The notes below the pieces were generated by a model that was not told where the DNA came from, searched no databases, and saw only the letters and a program-made list of their open reading frames with translations. A DNA stretch of 64,000 bases from Arthrobacter sp. 9V. GTDB taxonomy: Bacteria; Actinomycetota; Actinomycetes; Actinomycetales; Micrococcaceae. The stretch's first letter is position 1. The number at the start of each line of letters is the position of its first letter. The DNA is taken from the NCBI RefSeq assembly GCF_902506065.1, contig NZ_LR732912.1, forward strand, positions 4,431,525-4,495,524. The letters are read 5' to 3'. The translations under genes were made by a program, and so were the position numbers. Shown in pieces: positions 45,157-54,950 of this stretch.

Positions 45157-46494
45157 ATGATGACTTCAACAACACCAAACTTCGAAACGGCCTCCGCGCC
45201 GCCCCCTATCACGCAGCCGAGACCCCGCTTGCGGTCCCTGGGAGCCAGCGCCCTCGGCAACCTCCTTGAGTGGTTCGACTGGACGATCTACGCAGTCTTT
45301 TCGCCATTCATCGCAAAGGCGCTTTTCGATCCAGCGGATCCGGCTTCGGCGCTTCTAGCTACCCTCGGCATCTTCGCCGTCGGCTTTGTTTTTCGACCGC
45401 TCGGAGGAATCATTTTTGGGCGCCTCGCCGACCTTTATGGTAGGCGGCGCACAATGATCACAACAATGCTGCTGATGGCAGCAGGCAGCCTGATCATTGC
45501 ACTGGTCCCCAGCTACGCGATGATCGGCGGTTTTGCTTCGCTCATCGTTCTTATTGCAAGGCTGTTGCAGGGTCTGGCCCACGGTGGCGAATCGATCGCT
45601 TCATACGCCTATGTATCGGAGATCGCCCCACCCGCACACCGCGGCCTTTGGTCGAGCACCGTCTTCTTCTGTGTAGCTGTCGGCGGCCTGCTGGCAACCT
45701 TATCCGGCGCCCTCATCACTTCGAACGTGAGCCCGGAGGACGCCGGCGACTGGGGCTGGAGAATTCCTTTCCTTATCGGTGCCCTTCTGGCGGTCGTTAC
45801 GCTATTCCTTCGCCGCGGAATGATGGAAAGTGAGATCTACGAAGAACAAGTCGAAAAGCGCGCAGCCGAAGCCGCCGACCCGAGCAAGCCAAGCGACAGG
45901 TTGAGGCCCGCAAAGCTCATGGCTGTCGGAGTGAAACTCTTTCTTTATGAGGCCGGCACGACAGTCGTCTACTACACGTGGACGTCGTTTGCTGCTGTCT
46001 TCGCGATCACCCACCACCACATGAACCCCGCTGATGCCTTCCTCGCCAGCGTCTTCGCCCAGCTCATCTACATCGCCTCTATTCCTGGCGCCGGTTGGCT
46101 ATCTGACAAGATCGGTCGAAAGGCCGTCACGTTCATCTTCTTCGGCGGCTTCGCCGTGCTCACATTCCCCTTGATGAGCATGATCACCGATCAACCTTGG
46201 ACGCTATTCGTGGCACAGGGCGTCGCCTTAGTGCTGGTGAGCTTCGTCGCAGGTTCACAGCCTGCCGTCATCTCAGAGCAAGTACCGAACCGCTATCGCA
46301 CAAGGATGCTCGGATTTTTCATTTCCCTGTCCGTCGCCATCTTCGGAGGAACAGCACCATACCTCAACTCCTTGCTTTACAGCGTCGACGCCGGCTGGAT
46401 TTTCAACTCCTACGTGATTCTTATGTGCCTGATCGGCATCGGGGTCGTTGCAACCTGGCGCGAGACTAAAGGAATGGACCTCCGTGATGTCTGA
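45157..46494 (+). CDS. MHS-type MFS transporter
   Basis: A 445-residue protein with 12 predicted helices. The N-terminal LGNLLEWFDWTIYAVFSPFIAKALF and the loop GRLADLYGRRRT are signatures of the metabolite:H+ symporter (MHS) group, as in ShiA, KgtP and ProP, which import carboxylates and betaines. It probably imports an organic acid intermediate or substrate. The SDR gene overlaps its end by eight bases. Confidence 0.87.
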   Translation: MMTSTTPNFETASAPPPITQPRPRLRSLGASALGNLLEWFDWTIYAVFSPFIAKALFDPADPASALLATLGIFAVGFVFRPLGGIIFGRLADLYGRRRTMITTMLLMAAGSLIIALVPSYAMIGGFASLIVLIARLLQGLAHGGESIASYAYVSEIAPPAHRGLWSSTVFFCVAVGGLLATLSGALITSNVSPEDAGDWGWRIPFLIGALLAVVTLFLRRGMMESEIYEEQVEKRAAEAADPSKPSDRLRPAKLMAVGVKLFLYEAGTTVVYYTWTSFAAVFAITHHHMNPADAFLASVFAQLIYIASIPGAGWLSDKIGRKAVTFIFFGGFAVLTFPLMSMITDQPWTLFVAQGVALVLVSFVAGSQPAVISEQVPNRYRTRMLGFFISLSVAIFGGTAPYLNSLLYSVDAGWIFNSYVILMCLIGIGVVATWRETKGMDLRDV

Positions 46495-47314
46495 ACTGGA
46501 TACACGGCAACGTCCCGAAAACCATAAGGGACACCCTCAGGATCGCCCTGTTGCGGTCGTGACCGGGGGACGACAGGGCTTGGGACTTGCAGCGGCGCAG
46601 GCGTTGGCGCATGAAGGTTTTGACCTCGTGATTGTTGACCTCCAGCCCGACGATGATGGCGTGGCGGGCATCCGGAACCTGCTGAGGGAAGCCGGCGCCG
46701 CGACCGCCTATGTGCAGGCCGATATTTCCGACATCGACTCGTTCAAGGAACTGGTCGATGTGATCTGGAAAGCGTTCGGCCGAGTCGACTGCCTCGTGGA
46801 CAACGCCGGTATCGCCGCGAGACCCCTCACCGATGTTCTCGACCTGACTGCCGAGGCCTTCGACCGCGTCATGCAAATCAACCTGCGCGGAACCTTTTTC
46901 CTAACCCAGGCAATCGCCAACCGGATGATCTCACTGCCCGACGCGGGCAACTATCGTTCCATCATCGTGGTTACGTCCATCTCCGCAGAACTTGTCTCGC
47001 TCGGGCGCGCGCAATATTGCATTTCGAAGGCTGCCTTGTCGATGGTGTCCAAACTCTTCGCGGTGCGCCTTGCCAGCGAGAACATTTTCGTACACGAAGT
47101 GCGGCCCGGGTTCATAGAGACGGCCATGACAGCATCGGCGGGCGCACCAGCTCTTGACCAGTGGATCACATCGGGCCGAGTTCCGGTGCCTCGATGGGGC
47201 CAGCCCGGTGACGTGGGTCAGGCTATCGCTACGCTCGCATCCGGCCGCTTGCCCTATCTCACCGGCCAGCCGATATGGGTTGCAGGTGGCTTGAACATTC
47301 CTCTTTCCCCGTAG
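46487..47314 (+). CDS. Short-chain dehydrogenase/reductase
   Basis: A protein of about 275 residues counted from the ATG at 46487, which overlaps the MHS gene. TGGRQGLG is at 26-33, followed by DNAGIA, VVTSISAEL and YCISK as catalytic Tyr-Lys. It ends with the typical GGLNI. It is an NAD(P)-dependent alcohol dehydrogenase in the same operon as the transporter and VOC protein; the substrate is unknown. Confidence 0.87.
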   Translation: MSELDTRQRPENHKGHPQDRPVAVVTGGRQGLGLAAAQALAHEGFDLVIVDLQPDDDGVAGIRNLLREAGAATAYVQADISDIDSFKELVDVIWKAFGRVDCLVDNAGIAARPLTDVLDLTAEAFDRVMQINLRGTFFLTQAIANRMISLPDAGNYRSIIVVTSISAELVSLGRAQYCISKAALSMVSKLFAVRLASENIFVHEVRPGFIETAMTASAGAPALDQWITSGRVPVPRWGQPGDVGQAIATLASGRLPYLTGQPIWVAGGLNIPLSP

Positions 47315-47343
47315 TTGCAGCGATCATTAAAGAAGGAAGAACC

Positions 47344-48015
47344 ATGTCTATTCAGCTGCCCCCCATTCCGAACGTCCCGCCCGGTGAGCGCGGACGCGAA
47401 TTCATCCAACTTTGCTTCGTCGTCAAAGATTTAGCCGAGGCGATGACGTTCTTCTCCTCAACCTTTGGCGCGGGGCCGTGGTTCCTGGGGCCCGAGCCTT
47501 CTGATCAGTCGGAGCATTTTGTGTATAGGGGCAAACCGACGCCTCTCGGTGCGCGCATCGCTTTGGGCTATGCCGGGGAGATGATGTACGAACTCGTCTG
47601 CCCACAGCCCGGTTCCCGGTCGATCTTCGCAGAATGGGCCGCCGAGCGTGGGTATGGACTGCACCATTTTGGATTCGCGGTACGCGACTTTGATGCCACC
47701 GTCAATGCACTCCACAAAGCAGGACGGGAAGTGCTGTTCAGCGGAGAAACTCCACGCGGCGCTCGAATCCTCATGGTGGGCGGCGCGGAGCCGCTCGGTG
47801 CGCTCGAGGAGTTCATCGAAATCACCCCGGCCGGCGAATTCTTCTATTCCTTCATGAAAAGCCAGGCCGCAGCCTGGAATCACTCAGAACTTGTATACAC
47901 CGGTCCCCCGCCAATGCCGGAGCAAGAGTCGGCCCCGGCCCATACAGTACAGACCAGCAAAGGAGATGCGATGGAGATCCACTCGCTCAGCACTACCAAG
48001 AGCCGTGTCCGATGA
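47344..48015 (+). CDS. VOC-family (glyoxalase/dioxygenase fold) protein
   Basis: A 223-residue protein with two VOC modules in residues 18-165: FIQLCFVVKDLAEAMTFF, then LHHFGFAVRDFDATVNAL. H115 (LHHFGF), the E of MMYELV and the E of EEFIEI are plausible metal ligands. A 60-residue tail follows. Possible roles are an epimerase, isomerase or ring-cleaving dioxygenase; the sequence does not decide. AAGGAAG precedes the ATG, and the stop overlaps the ligase start (ATGA). Confidence 0.75.
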   Translation: MSIQLPPIPNVPPGERGREFIQLCFVVKDLAEAMTFFSSTFGAGPWFLGPEPSDQSEHFVYRGKPTPLGARIALGYAGEMMYELVCPQPGSRSIFAEWAAERGYGLHHFGFAVRDFDATVNALHKAGREVLFSGETPRGARILMVGGAEPLGALEEFIEITPAGEFFYSFMKSQAAAWNHSELVYTGPPPMPEQESAPAHTVQTSKGDAMEIHSLSTTKSRVR

Positions 48016-49553
48016 ACGGCCTCGGGGAGCTCCTTCCGGCCCTGGCTCTCCGGTTTCCGGAGAAGCTCGCGCTCGTCACGAACACGCGGGAACTGTCCTT
48101 CCGGGAACTAGATACGGCGTCCACCAATTTGGCTGCCGCCCTCCATGATGCCGGCGTCGCCACGGGAGACCGCGTGATGCTGTTCTCGGAGAACCGCTGG
48201 GAATGGGTGGTTTCCTATCACGCAATCCTCAAAGCCGGGGCTGTTGTCAACCCAGTCAGCGTGATGCTGACCCCTTCAGAGGTGGACTTCATCGTGAAGG
48301 ACGCCGGCGTCAGTGCGCTCCTAGCCTCGGGAGAGCGTCTTCATTCACTCGGCAATCTGCAGGCGTCAACACCATCCTTGCGACTGGTGCTGTCCTTGGA
48401 CGGTGCAAACGATCACGGGGCAAGCTTTCACGAATTAATCGAACAACCGGCGGAGCATTTCGAACAGGCTGTGGTCGACCCCGAGAGCCTTGCCTGCATT
48501 GCTTACACCTCAGGCACCACTGGGCGCCCCAAGGGCGCCATGCAGTCTCAGCGTTCGCTCCTGCTGAACTGTTCCTACACGGCTTCGATGCACGTACGCT
48601 CAAGCGCCGACACAGTCGTCACGGCTCTGCCCTGCCCTCATGTTTATGGCAATGTCGCCATCAATGCAACCCTGCTGGCGGGCGGTACCGTCGTGCTCAT
48701 GGAACGCTTCGATGCTGCCGAGGCGCTCCGGCTCATCGGCGCCTGGAACGCCACAATGTTTGAGGGTGTTCCGACGGTGTACGCGATGTTCTTGACCACA
48801 CCCGAGCTTCCTGCAGCCGACCTCAGTTCACTGACCCGATGCACGGTTGGAGGACAGACCATATCTACCGCGGTGATCGATGCCTGGGAAGCAGTGAGCG
48901 GTGCTCCTCTGATCGAGTTGTGGGGGATGACGGAAATCGCAGGGTTAGGCACCACACACGCACTTTACGCACCCAATGAGCGAGGCTCGATCGGGGTAGC
49001 GCTGCCCGGCACGGAGTTAAGGGTTGCGAGCCTAGAGGATCCACGTGTGACGGTGCCGGACGGGCAGGCGGGGGAGTTGATGATCAGGGGCCCTCTTCTC
49101 ATGCAGGGATACTTCAACAATCCCAAAGCCACAGCCGAGACGATCGACGCCGACGGCTGGCTGCATACCGGTGACATTGCCACCCGCAACGCGGTTGGTC
49201 AATTCTTCGTGATCGATCGGCTGAAGGATATGATCCTAACCGGCGGCTACAACGTGTACCCCGCCGAGATCGAGCGCGTCATGATCGAACACGACTCCGT
49301 GGGTCTGGTCGCGGTCGGCAGCGAACCCGATGCGCTCAAGGGCGAGGTAGCACACGCCTACATCGTTCTCGCCCCGGGTCACAGGGGTGATGCCAAGCAA
49401 CTTCTTGAGTTCGCAAGAGGACGTCTCGCTGCGTACAAAGTGCCGAGGGCGATTCACTTCGTCGATACGCTGCCAACGACATCAAGCGGCAAGCTTACGC
49501 GGCGCAACCTCCGTGGGCTCCAGCCAAACGAATCCTCGCCGGCTGGAGCTTGA
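48012..49553 (+). CDS. Acyl-CoA synthetase (AMP-dependent ligase)
   Basis: A 513-residue adenylate-forming enzyme: P-loop YTSGTTGRPKGA at about 167-178, ELWGMTE, WLHTGDIATRN, RLKDMILTGGYNVYPAEIE and C-terminal SSGKLTRR with the catalytic lysine. It converts a carboxylic acid to its CoA ester with ATP. Coupled to the VOC gene and near FadB-type and aldehyde dehydrogenase genes, it probably activates the acid produced in the pathway. Confidence 0.9.
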   Translation: MNGLGELLPALALRFPEKLALVTNTRELSFRELDTASTNLAAALHDAGVATGDRVMLFSENRWEWVVSYHAILKAGAVVNPVSVMLTPSEVDFIVKDAGVSALLASGERLHSLGNLQASTPSLRLVLSLDGANDHGASFHELIEQPAEHFEQAVVDPESLACIAYTSGTTGRPKGAMQSQRSLLLNCSYTASMHVRSSADTVVTALPCPHVYGNVAINATLLAGGTVVLMERFDAAEALRLIGAWNATMFEGVPTVYAMFLTTPELPAADLSSLTRCTVGGQTISTAVIDAWEAVSGAPLIELWGMTEIAGLGTTHALYAPNERGSIGVALPGTELRVASLEDPRVTVPDGQAGELMIRGPLLMQGYFNNPKATAETIDADGWLHTGDIATRNAVGQFFVIDRLKDMILTGGYNVYPAEIERVMIEHDSVGLVAVGSEPDALKGEVAHAYIVLAPGHRGDAKQLLEFARGRLAAYKVPRAIHFVDTLPTTSSGKLTRRNLRGLQPNESSPAGA

Positions 49554-49557
49554 TGCT

Positions 49558-51198
49558 GTGCACTGGGATAATGAGCGTGTGGGCCTCCGGGATCCTATTG
49601 CGCAGTCCTGGCGGCGAGCCTCACAAAACGGACTGACGCCGGGCTCGCTCATCGACGAAGGACCGCAAACGCCGGTCGACCCGCACAGCAGGCTGCTTCG
49701 TGCCGCCCGCCCGGTGCTTGATGCGATAGCCGAGCAACTCCTGGGAGACCGGTTCAGCATCCTGTTGGCGAACCGGGGTTCGGTGATTGTCGATCGACGG
49801 CTCGGGCAATCTCAGCTCGCGGCCAAGCTGGACACGATCTTCGCCGTGCCTGGGTTCAGCTATGACGAAGACCGGACTGGAACGAACTCCCTTGCCACCG
49901 TGTTCGAGATCGGTCAGGGCATCGCCGTCAATGGACGTGAACACTTCCTTGAGATTTTGAAGGATTTGAGCTGTTACGGGCATCCGATCATCCATCCCGT
50001 CACCAAGCGCCTGGAAGGCGTGCTGGATATTACCTGCTTTGCAAGCAACTCAACCCCCTTAATGATCCCCTTGCTTGCACGGGCGGCGCACGACGTCGAG
50101 CTGCGGCTGCTTGCCGGCAGCCCGACCTCGCAGCAGCGAATTTTTGCAGCCTTCCAGGCCAGGTCGGCACGGGTGCAAGCCCCCCTCATCGCTTTGGGCA
50201 ACGGACTTACCATTGCCAACGATGCCGCGACCGAGCTCTTTACCCCGGAGCTCCAGCGGACAGTACGCGAGCTGCATGCTGAACACAGAGCCTCAACCGA
50301 GACGCAGCTGAGACTGGAAAGTGGCGAGCAGCGGGAACTGAGAGTCCTTTGCACTGTGGTGCCAGGTACGGATGGCGCACTCCTTGTCGAAGTAAGAGGC
50401 GGGGAGCGGGTGCGGCCCGTTATACCACGGCGAAGCGCTCCTGGATTGGCCATGGATAGGAAAATTAAACGCCTTCGAGCCCTCCAATCGCCAGTTCTGA
50501 TCCGAGGCGAGCAAGGCTCCGGACGGAGTCATCTGGCGAAGCGTCTTGCTGGTGATCGGCCGACGCGCCTTCTCGACCCGAGGGAGGTGAGCGGTTCCGA
50601 AGCCCGCGGACTTCACAGAGGGTCCAGCTCCGTTTCCGATGAGCTCGTAATCATCGAAGACATCGACCTTCTGGACTCGCGGACGGCCAGACGGCTCGGC
50701 CGCCACTTGGACGAGGCCCAGGGCTGGTTCGTGATGACCTGCGGTCCCGATGACAATTTGGGGCGTGAGCATCTCGATGTTTCGTCGCGATGCCTTGAAC
50801 GCATTGATCTGCCACCGCTGCGTCATCGCCGAGATGAGATCTGCATGATCGCCCGGGAAGTTGTACGCGATCTCCAACCTCAGGCGTGGCTAAGCGCGGA
50901 GACTCTGCACGTCCTGGAACGGCACCCGTGGCCAGGCAACGTGACCGAGCTGGTATCCGTGCTCCGCCACGCAGTCGACCAGTGCGCAAAAGGAGCCATC
51001 GGGGTGCGGGCCCTACCTCAGAGATATCGGACCGCGCCCAGCCGAAGACGGTTCACCCCCCTGGAACAGGCCGAAATCGATACGATCACGCGGGCTCTTG
51101 CCGATTGTCTCGGCAATAAGATGCACGCGGCTGCCACCCTGGGCATTGGCCGTACCACGCTGTACCGCAGGATGAATGCCCTAGGTATCCGGAGGTAG
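49558..51198 (+). CDS. AcoR-like regulator lacking the sigma-54 motif
   Basis: A protein of about 546 residues from a GTG at 49558 (GGAG nine bases before). The start DPIAQSWRRASQNGL and a GAF-like region (about 60-200) resemble AcoR/DhaR activators. The middle has a degenerate AAA segment (GEQGSGRSHLAKRL and ELVIIEDIDLL) but no GAFTGA loop. The end is a Fis-type HTH, AAATLGIGRTTLYRRMNALGI. Actinobacteria lack sigma-54, so it must act through another holoenzyme. It directly follows the ligase gene. Confidence 0.82.
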   Translation: MHWDNERVGLRDPIAQSWRRASQNGLTPGSLIDEGPQTPVDPHSRLLRAARPVLDAIAEQLLGDRFSILLANRGSVIVDRRLGQSQLAAKLDTIFAVPGFSYDEDRTGTNSLATVFEIGQGIAVNGREHFLEILKDLSCYGHPIIHPVTKRLEGVLDITCFASNSTPLMIPLLARAAHDVELRLLAGSPTSQQRIFAAFQARSARVQAPLIALGNGLTIANDAATELFTPELQRTVRELHAEHRASTETQLRLESGEQRELRVLCTVVPGTDGALLVEVRGGERVRPVIPRRSAPGLAMDRKIKRLRALQSPVLIRGEQGSGRSHLAKRLAGDRPTRLLDPREVSGSEARGLHRGSSSVSDELVIIEDIDLLDSRTARRLGRHLDEAQGWFVMTCGPDDNLGREHLDVSSRCLERIDLPPLRHRRDEICMIAREVVRDLQPQAWLSAETLHVLERHPWPGNVTELVSVLRHAVDQCAKGAIGVRALPQRYRTAPSRRRFTPLEQAEIDTITRALADCLGNKMHAAATLGIGRTTLYRRMNALGIRR

Positions 51199-51389
51199 CG
51201 CCGGGGCAACAACCCGAAGGCAAGCTATGACGGCAGCCTGAAATACATTGGTCCAACTCATTCGGCTGACGTGAAAGTGAGGCTATTCAGGCTGCGGTGG
51301 GTGATGGTGACTTCGAATCCGAAGCTGTTTGGGTCTCCGGATGGCGTTAATTTGCCTTTATCGGGTCCAGGTGGGTGAAGTTGGTCCGC

Positions 51390-51950
51390 GCCGGTTCGGT
51401 TTAGCATTCACCGTCGGTGAGCATGTGCGAGACTGCAGTGAGGATGGAGTCTGTGATGGCTTTTATCGGACACTGCCCGGGCGGAAATGCGCCGCTGATT
51501 GGCTCCCAAGTGCTGTCCCTGCCCGGGGACGCGGAGAGGCCACTGCCCGGGATTGCTTTAAGGTATTTTGTTGCGTGCAGGATGCGCAAGCTCCGATCCG
51601 ACCAGTGGATTCGTTGGGTCCGGGACGGGACCCGGTCCAGGGCACGAGCCGGCCTGGGGTTTCGAACACGACCATGTCGGCACCGGTTTGGACGATGATC
51701 CCCTGGGCCGCTTTGAGGGCACCCCGGTATGTCGGGCCAGCACTTCCTTCGCGGTGCGAAAGGGCGTCATCGCTTCCTCGATCCGCCCGATGAGAGTCTC
51801 GATAGGCCGTGTGGGCGTCGATCTGGTCTAGGTGCGGGTGGGTCGTGAACGCTTGGCGACCCCCAAGCGGCCCATCAGAGCGTCGGTGATGGCGGGGATA
51901 TATTGGAGCGCAGCGTTCCTTGGCGAAGCCGGCGAGGGCTTAGATGGCTA
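51390..51950 (-). mobile_element. Decayed IS110-family transposase
   Basis: Shifting frames on the minus strand give, in order, HLDQIDAHTA, IETLIGRIEEAMTPFRTA, ALKAAQGIIVQTGADMVVF, PGRLVPWTGSRPGPNEST and KAITDSILTAVSHMLTDGE. These match the middle and end of IS110 transposases (TGADMxxFxTxGHLASWAG and NESAGK). At least two frameshifts exist, so it is inactive. The ends of the element were not identified. Confidence 0.75.
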
Positions 51951-52169
51951 AGACTAAACCTGAGGCGGGAACAACTTTCCCCACGACGTGCGACAGAGAC
52001 TCTGGGCCCCTAGCCCCGGCGATGAGCCAACCTCGGCATTCGCGACGTCCGGATCAACAGGTCGCCGTGCGGATGTTCCTAAATGAAACAGTTGGCCTTT
52101 TGACTGCGAACTACTGTGAAGAAACCCACGCTGTGGATTCATCGAACACGACAACCAATGGAGGTTGAT

Positions 52170-53624
52170 ATGAACTCTGTCGTCTCAGAGTTGAGCCCGG
52201 GCCTGCTGGACAGTAGCTACACAATGACAATCAACGGTAAGTCGGCGGTGTCGCAACTGACCCTGCCCGTCTACAATCCGGCTAAACGCGAAGCGTTTGC
52301 ACAGGTCCCCGTGGCAACACGAGCCCAGCTCGACGAGGCCATCGATGCCGGCCGTTCGGCATTCCCCGCGTGGTCGAATTCACCGGTCGAGGTGCGCCAG
52401 GCTGCTGTTACGGCACTGGCAGACCGTCTTGAGGAGCGCGCTGAAGAGTTCATGGCGCTCCTGACGCGCGAGCAAGGAAAGCCGCGTGCTGGCGCCGAGT
52501 GGGAAGTCGGAGGCTCGATCCATTGGCTGCGGGAAATCGCTAAGCAGCGACTTCCCGAAGAGGTCATCGAGGACACTAAGCTTCGCCGCGTCATCACCAG
52601 ATACACACCGCTCGGTGTGGTCGGCGCGATCACGCCCTGGAACTTCCCCATCCTGCTGGCCATCTGGAAGATCGCGCCTGCACTGATGGCTGGCAACGCT
52701 ATCGTAGTCAAGCCGTCGCCGTTTACTCCCCTGACAACTCTGCGGCTGGGTGAACTTGCTCAGGGCGTCTTGCCGGACGGCGTGCTCAACGTCGTGTCCG
52801 GCGACGACGACCTGGGCCGCTGGATGACCTCGCACCCGGGGCTCGACAAGATCTCGTTTACCGGCAGCACAGAAACCGGCCGTCACGTGATGCGTTCGGC
52901 GGCGGATAACATCAAGCGCATCACACTGGAGCTTGGCGGAAACGACCCGGCGATCGTTCTGCCGGACGTCGACCCCGAGACGGTGGCGCCGCAGTTGTTC
53001 TGGGCCGCATTCCAGAACAACGCCCAGTTCTGCCAGGCCACCAAACGGCTCTTCATCCATGAGGATGTCTATGACTCCGTCCGGGATGCACTGGTTGCCT
53101 ACGCCCGCACCGTCAAAGTAGGTGACGGGGCCGAGGACGATACCCAGATCGGCCCGATCCAGAACCTCCAGCAGTACGAAAAGGTAAAGGAGTTCTTCGA
53201 GGATTCACGCGTCCACGGTCACACGTTCGCTCTGGGGGGACAGATTGATGAGAACGCCACAGGCTGGGTCGTTCCCGTGACCCTGGTCGACAACCCGCCG
53301 GAATCCTCGAAGCTGGTGGTCGAAGAGCCATTCGGCCCGATCCTGCCACTATTGAAATGGAAAGACGAGGCGGACGTCATCGCCAGAGCCAATGACACGA
53401 TCTGGGGCCTCGGAGCGACCGTCTGGAGCAAGGACCTTGAAGCCGCCCAACGTATAGGCAGCCAAATCGAGGCCGGCACCGTCTGGATCAACGAGGTGCA
53501 TCAGTACTCACCAGACCAGGCCTTTGGAGGCCACAAGCAGTCCGGTATCGGCTGCGAGAACTCCTTGCACGGACTGATGGAATACACAAACTGGCAGACC
53601 ATCACCCTCAATAAGGTTTCCTAA
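52170..53624 (+). CDS. NAD(P)-dependent aldehyde dehydrogenase
   Basis: A 484-residue enzyme with N158 (ITPWNFP), K181 (VVKPSPF), E254 (LELGGNDP) and C288 (FQNNAQFCQA) as catalytic and cofactor residues. The ATG at 52170 has GGAGG five to six bases upstream and is preferred over an ATG at 52116. It oxidises an aldehyde to an acid and could feed the acyl-CoA synthetase. A strong hairpin follows its stop. Confidence 0.9.
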   Translation: MNSVVSELSPGLLDSSYTMTINGKSAVSQLTLPVYNPAKREAFAQVPVATRAQLDEAIDAGRSAFPAWSNSPVEVRQAAVTALADRLEERAEEFMALLTREQGKPRAGAEWEVGGSIHWLREIAKQRLPEEVIEDTKLRRVITRYTPLGVVGAITPWNFPILLAIWKIAPALMAGNAIVVKPSPFTPLTTLRLGELAQGVLPDGVLNVVSGDDDLGRWMTSHPGLDKISFTGSTETGRHVMRSAADNIKRITLELGGNDPAIVLPDVDPETVAPQLFWAAFQNNAQFCQATKRLFIHEDVYDSVRDALVAYARTVKVGDGAEDDTQIGPIQNLQQYEKVKEFFEDSRVHGHTFALGGQIDENATGWVVPVTLVDNPPESSKLVVEEPFGPILPLLKWKDEADVIARANDTIWGLGATVWSKDLEAAQRIGSQIEAGTVWINEVHQYSPDQAFGGHKQSGIGCENSLHGLMEYTNWQTITLNKVS

Positions 53625-53645
53625 CGCCGTCTGAGAAGAATGAGG

Positions 53646-53684
53646 GCGTCCCGCCGTGGAGTCCACGGCCCCGCGGCGGGACGC
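53646..53684 (+). terminator. Terminator hairpin after the aldehyde dehydrogenase
   Basis: GCGTCCCGCCG and CGGCGGGACGC form an 11-bp stem around a 17-base loop about 20 bases past the stop codon. There is no long T-run, but its position and strength fit a terminator. Confidence 0.65.
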
Positions 53685-54105
53685 AACGTTCTCTGGGAGA
53701 GAGGCGCTCTGCAAAACCGTTCCAACCCGCCACTTGTGCTGAAGTTGCCAGTCGAGAGCATCACCTGCCCACGTTCCGTCGTCTGACAGGTCCATTCCGT
53801 TGCAAAGTTCCAGTGAACCGAATTGCTGGCAACAGCACCGCCCAACCGCCTTCCCTCGTGCCATGGTCGGATGCACAAACCTGAAGCGACTATCGGCCTA
53901 GAACATTGCGATATTGCGTGCGGGCTCCGGCTGGAGCAGGGGCTTGGCAAGTCCCAAAGCCTCGGCGGGTGATCAATCCTGGGCCAGAGAAAGTAGAGTG
54001 ACGCTCTACCGAAGGATATGTAGTTGCATGCAGATGGCGGATCGCGAGCTGGAATCGTCGGCTCGAAAGCCCCAGCCTCGGACCTCCTGTTCGGCGGCAT
54101 TCATT

Positions 54106-54482
54106 CAGGTGAGTTTTCCGAATGATTCGGACGACAGTTTTCCCTGCGCTTTCACCGTGCATCAGACTGAGGAACGCATCGACAGAGTTCTCGACTCCGT
54201 CCATGACGGTCTCATCGAAATCGAAGCGGTCCTGTTCAACCCAGCGTTCCAACTCGCGAAGGAACCTCGGGTAGAGGTCTTGATCGTCGTATACAATGAA
54301 GCCTTTTGAGCGTCGGCCGTCTTGACAGTCAGGTTCCTAGATTCCGGATCGCTTTTAACTCTGTTGTAGTTGGCGAGGGCGCCATACATTGCCGCTCTAC
54401 GATTGTCTTGAACATCGCCAGGGCCGCCTTTAAATGCTCGCCCCCAATGTTGACGAAGTAGACGTAGATGCCGTCACGAGCT
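54106..54482 (-). pseudogene. Decayed CurA-type NADPH oxidoreductase
   Basis: Frames on the minus strand read DGIYVYFVNIGGEHLKAALA, then GALANYN after a shift, then WVEQDRFDFDETVMDGVEN and SVDAFLSLMHGESAGKTVV. These are the C-terminal blocks of CurA/prostaglandin-reductase-like medium-chain oxidoreductases. The N-terminal half is absent or unrecognisable. Bases 53685-54105 and 54483-54950 hold no supportable gene. Confidence 0.7.
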
Positions 54483-54950
54483 GCTCAGGGGCAGGGTCGT
54501 CTCGTTAAGGCCCTCATCGAAACCCTACGTCCTTTCAGTAGCCACGTTTTGGCTGCGGAAGCGGCCACGCCAATAACCCGTGAAGGTCCTTTCTGAGCGA
54601 ACGATATGCCCACAGCAGCACCGACGGCACTAGCGGCGTGGGACACGAGTACCGTGTCACGCGTTTCCTACCGGTAATCCGCTGGCAGGCTGTTTCGAAG
54701 GCAGAGCCATCGCGTTGGGAAACACGCCAACCTTAGTCATGGCGCACCAAGTCACCCCCGGTGGGTGGGAGAGGCAGAATCCTTCCCCTGGCCTCAGGAT
54801 CAAGCATCATCGCTGCTATGCGGAAGTCGTCCCCTGCCGGCATCCTTCGGATGACGGGCAAGCCGGATTTGCGCACTGGATGTGGGGATATAGTCCATTC
54901 TTGTCGGGGCTTGACTTGCTGGGTTCGGGCAGCCCCCGTTGCGGATAGCG

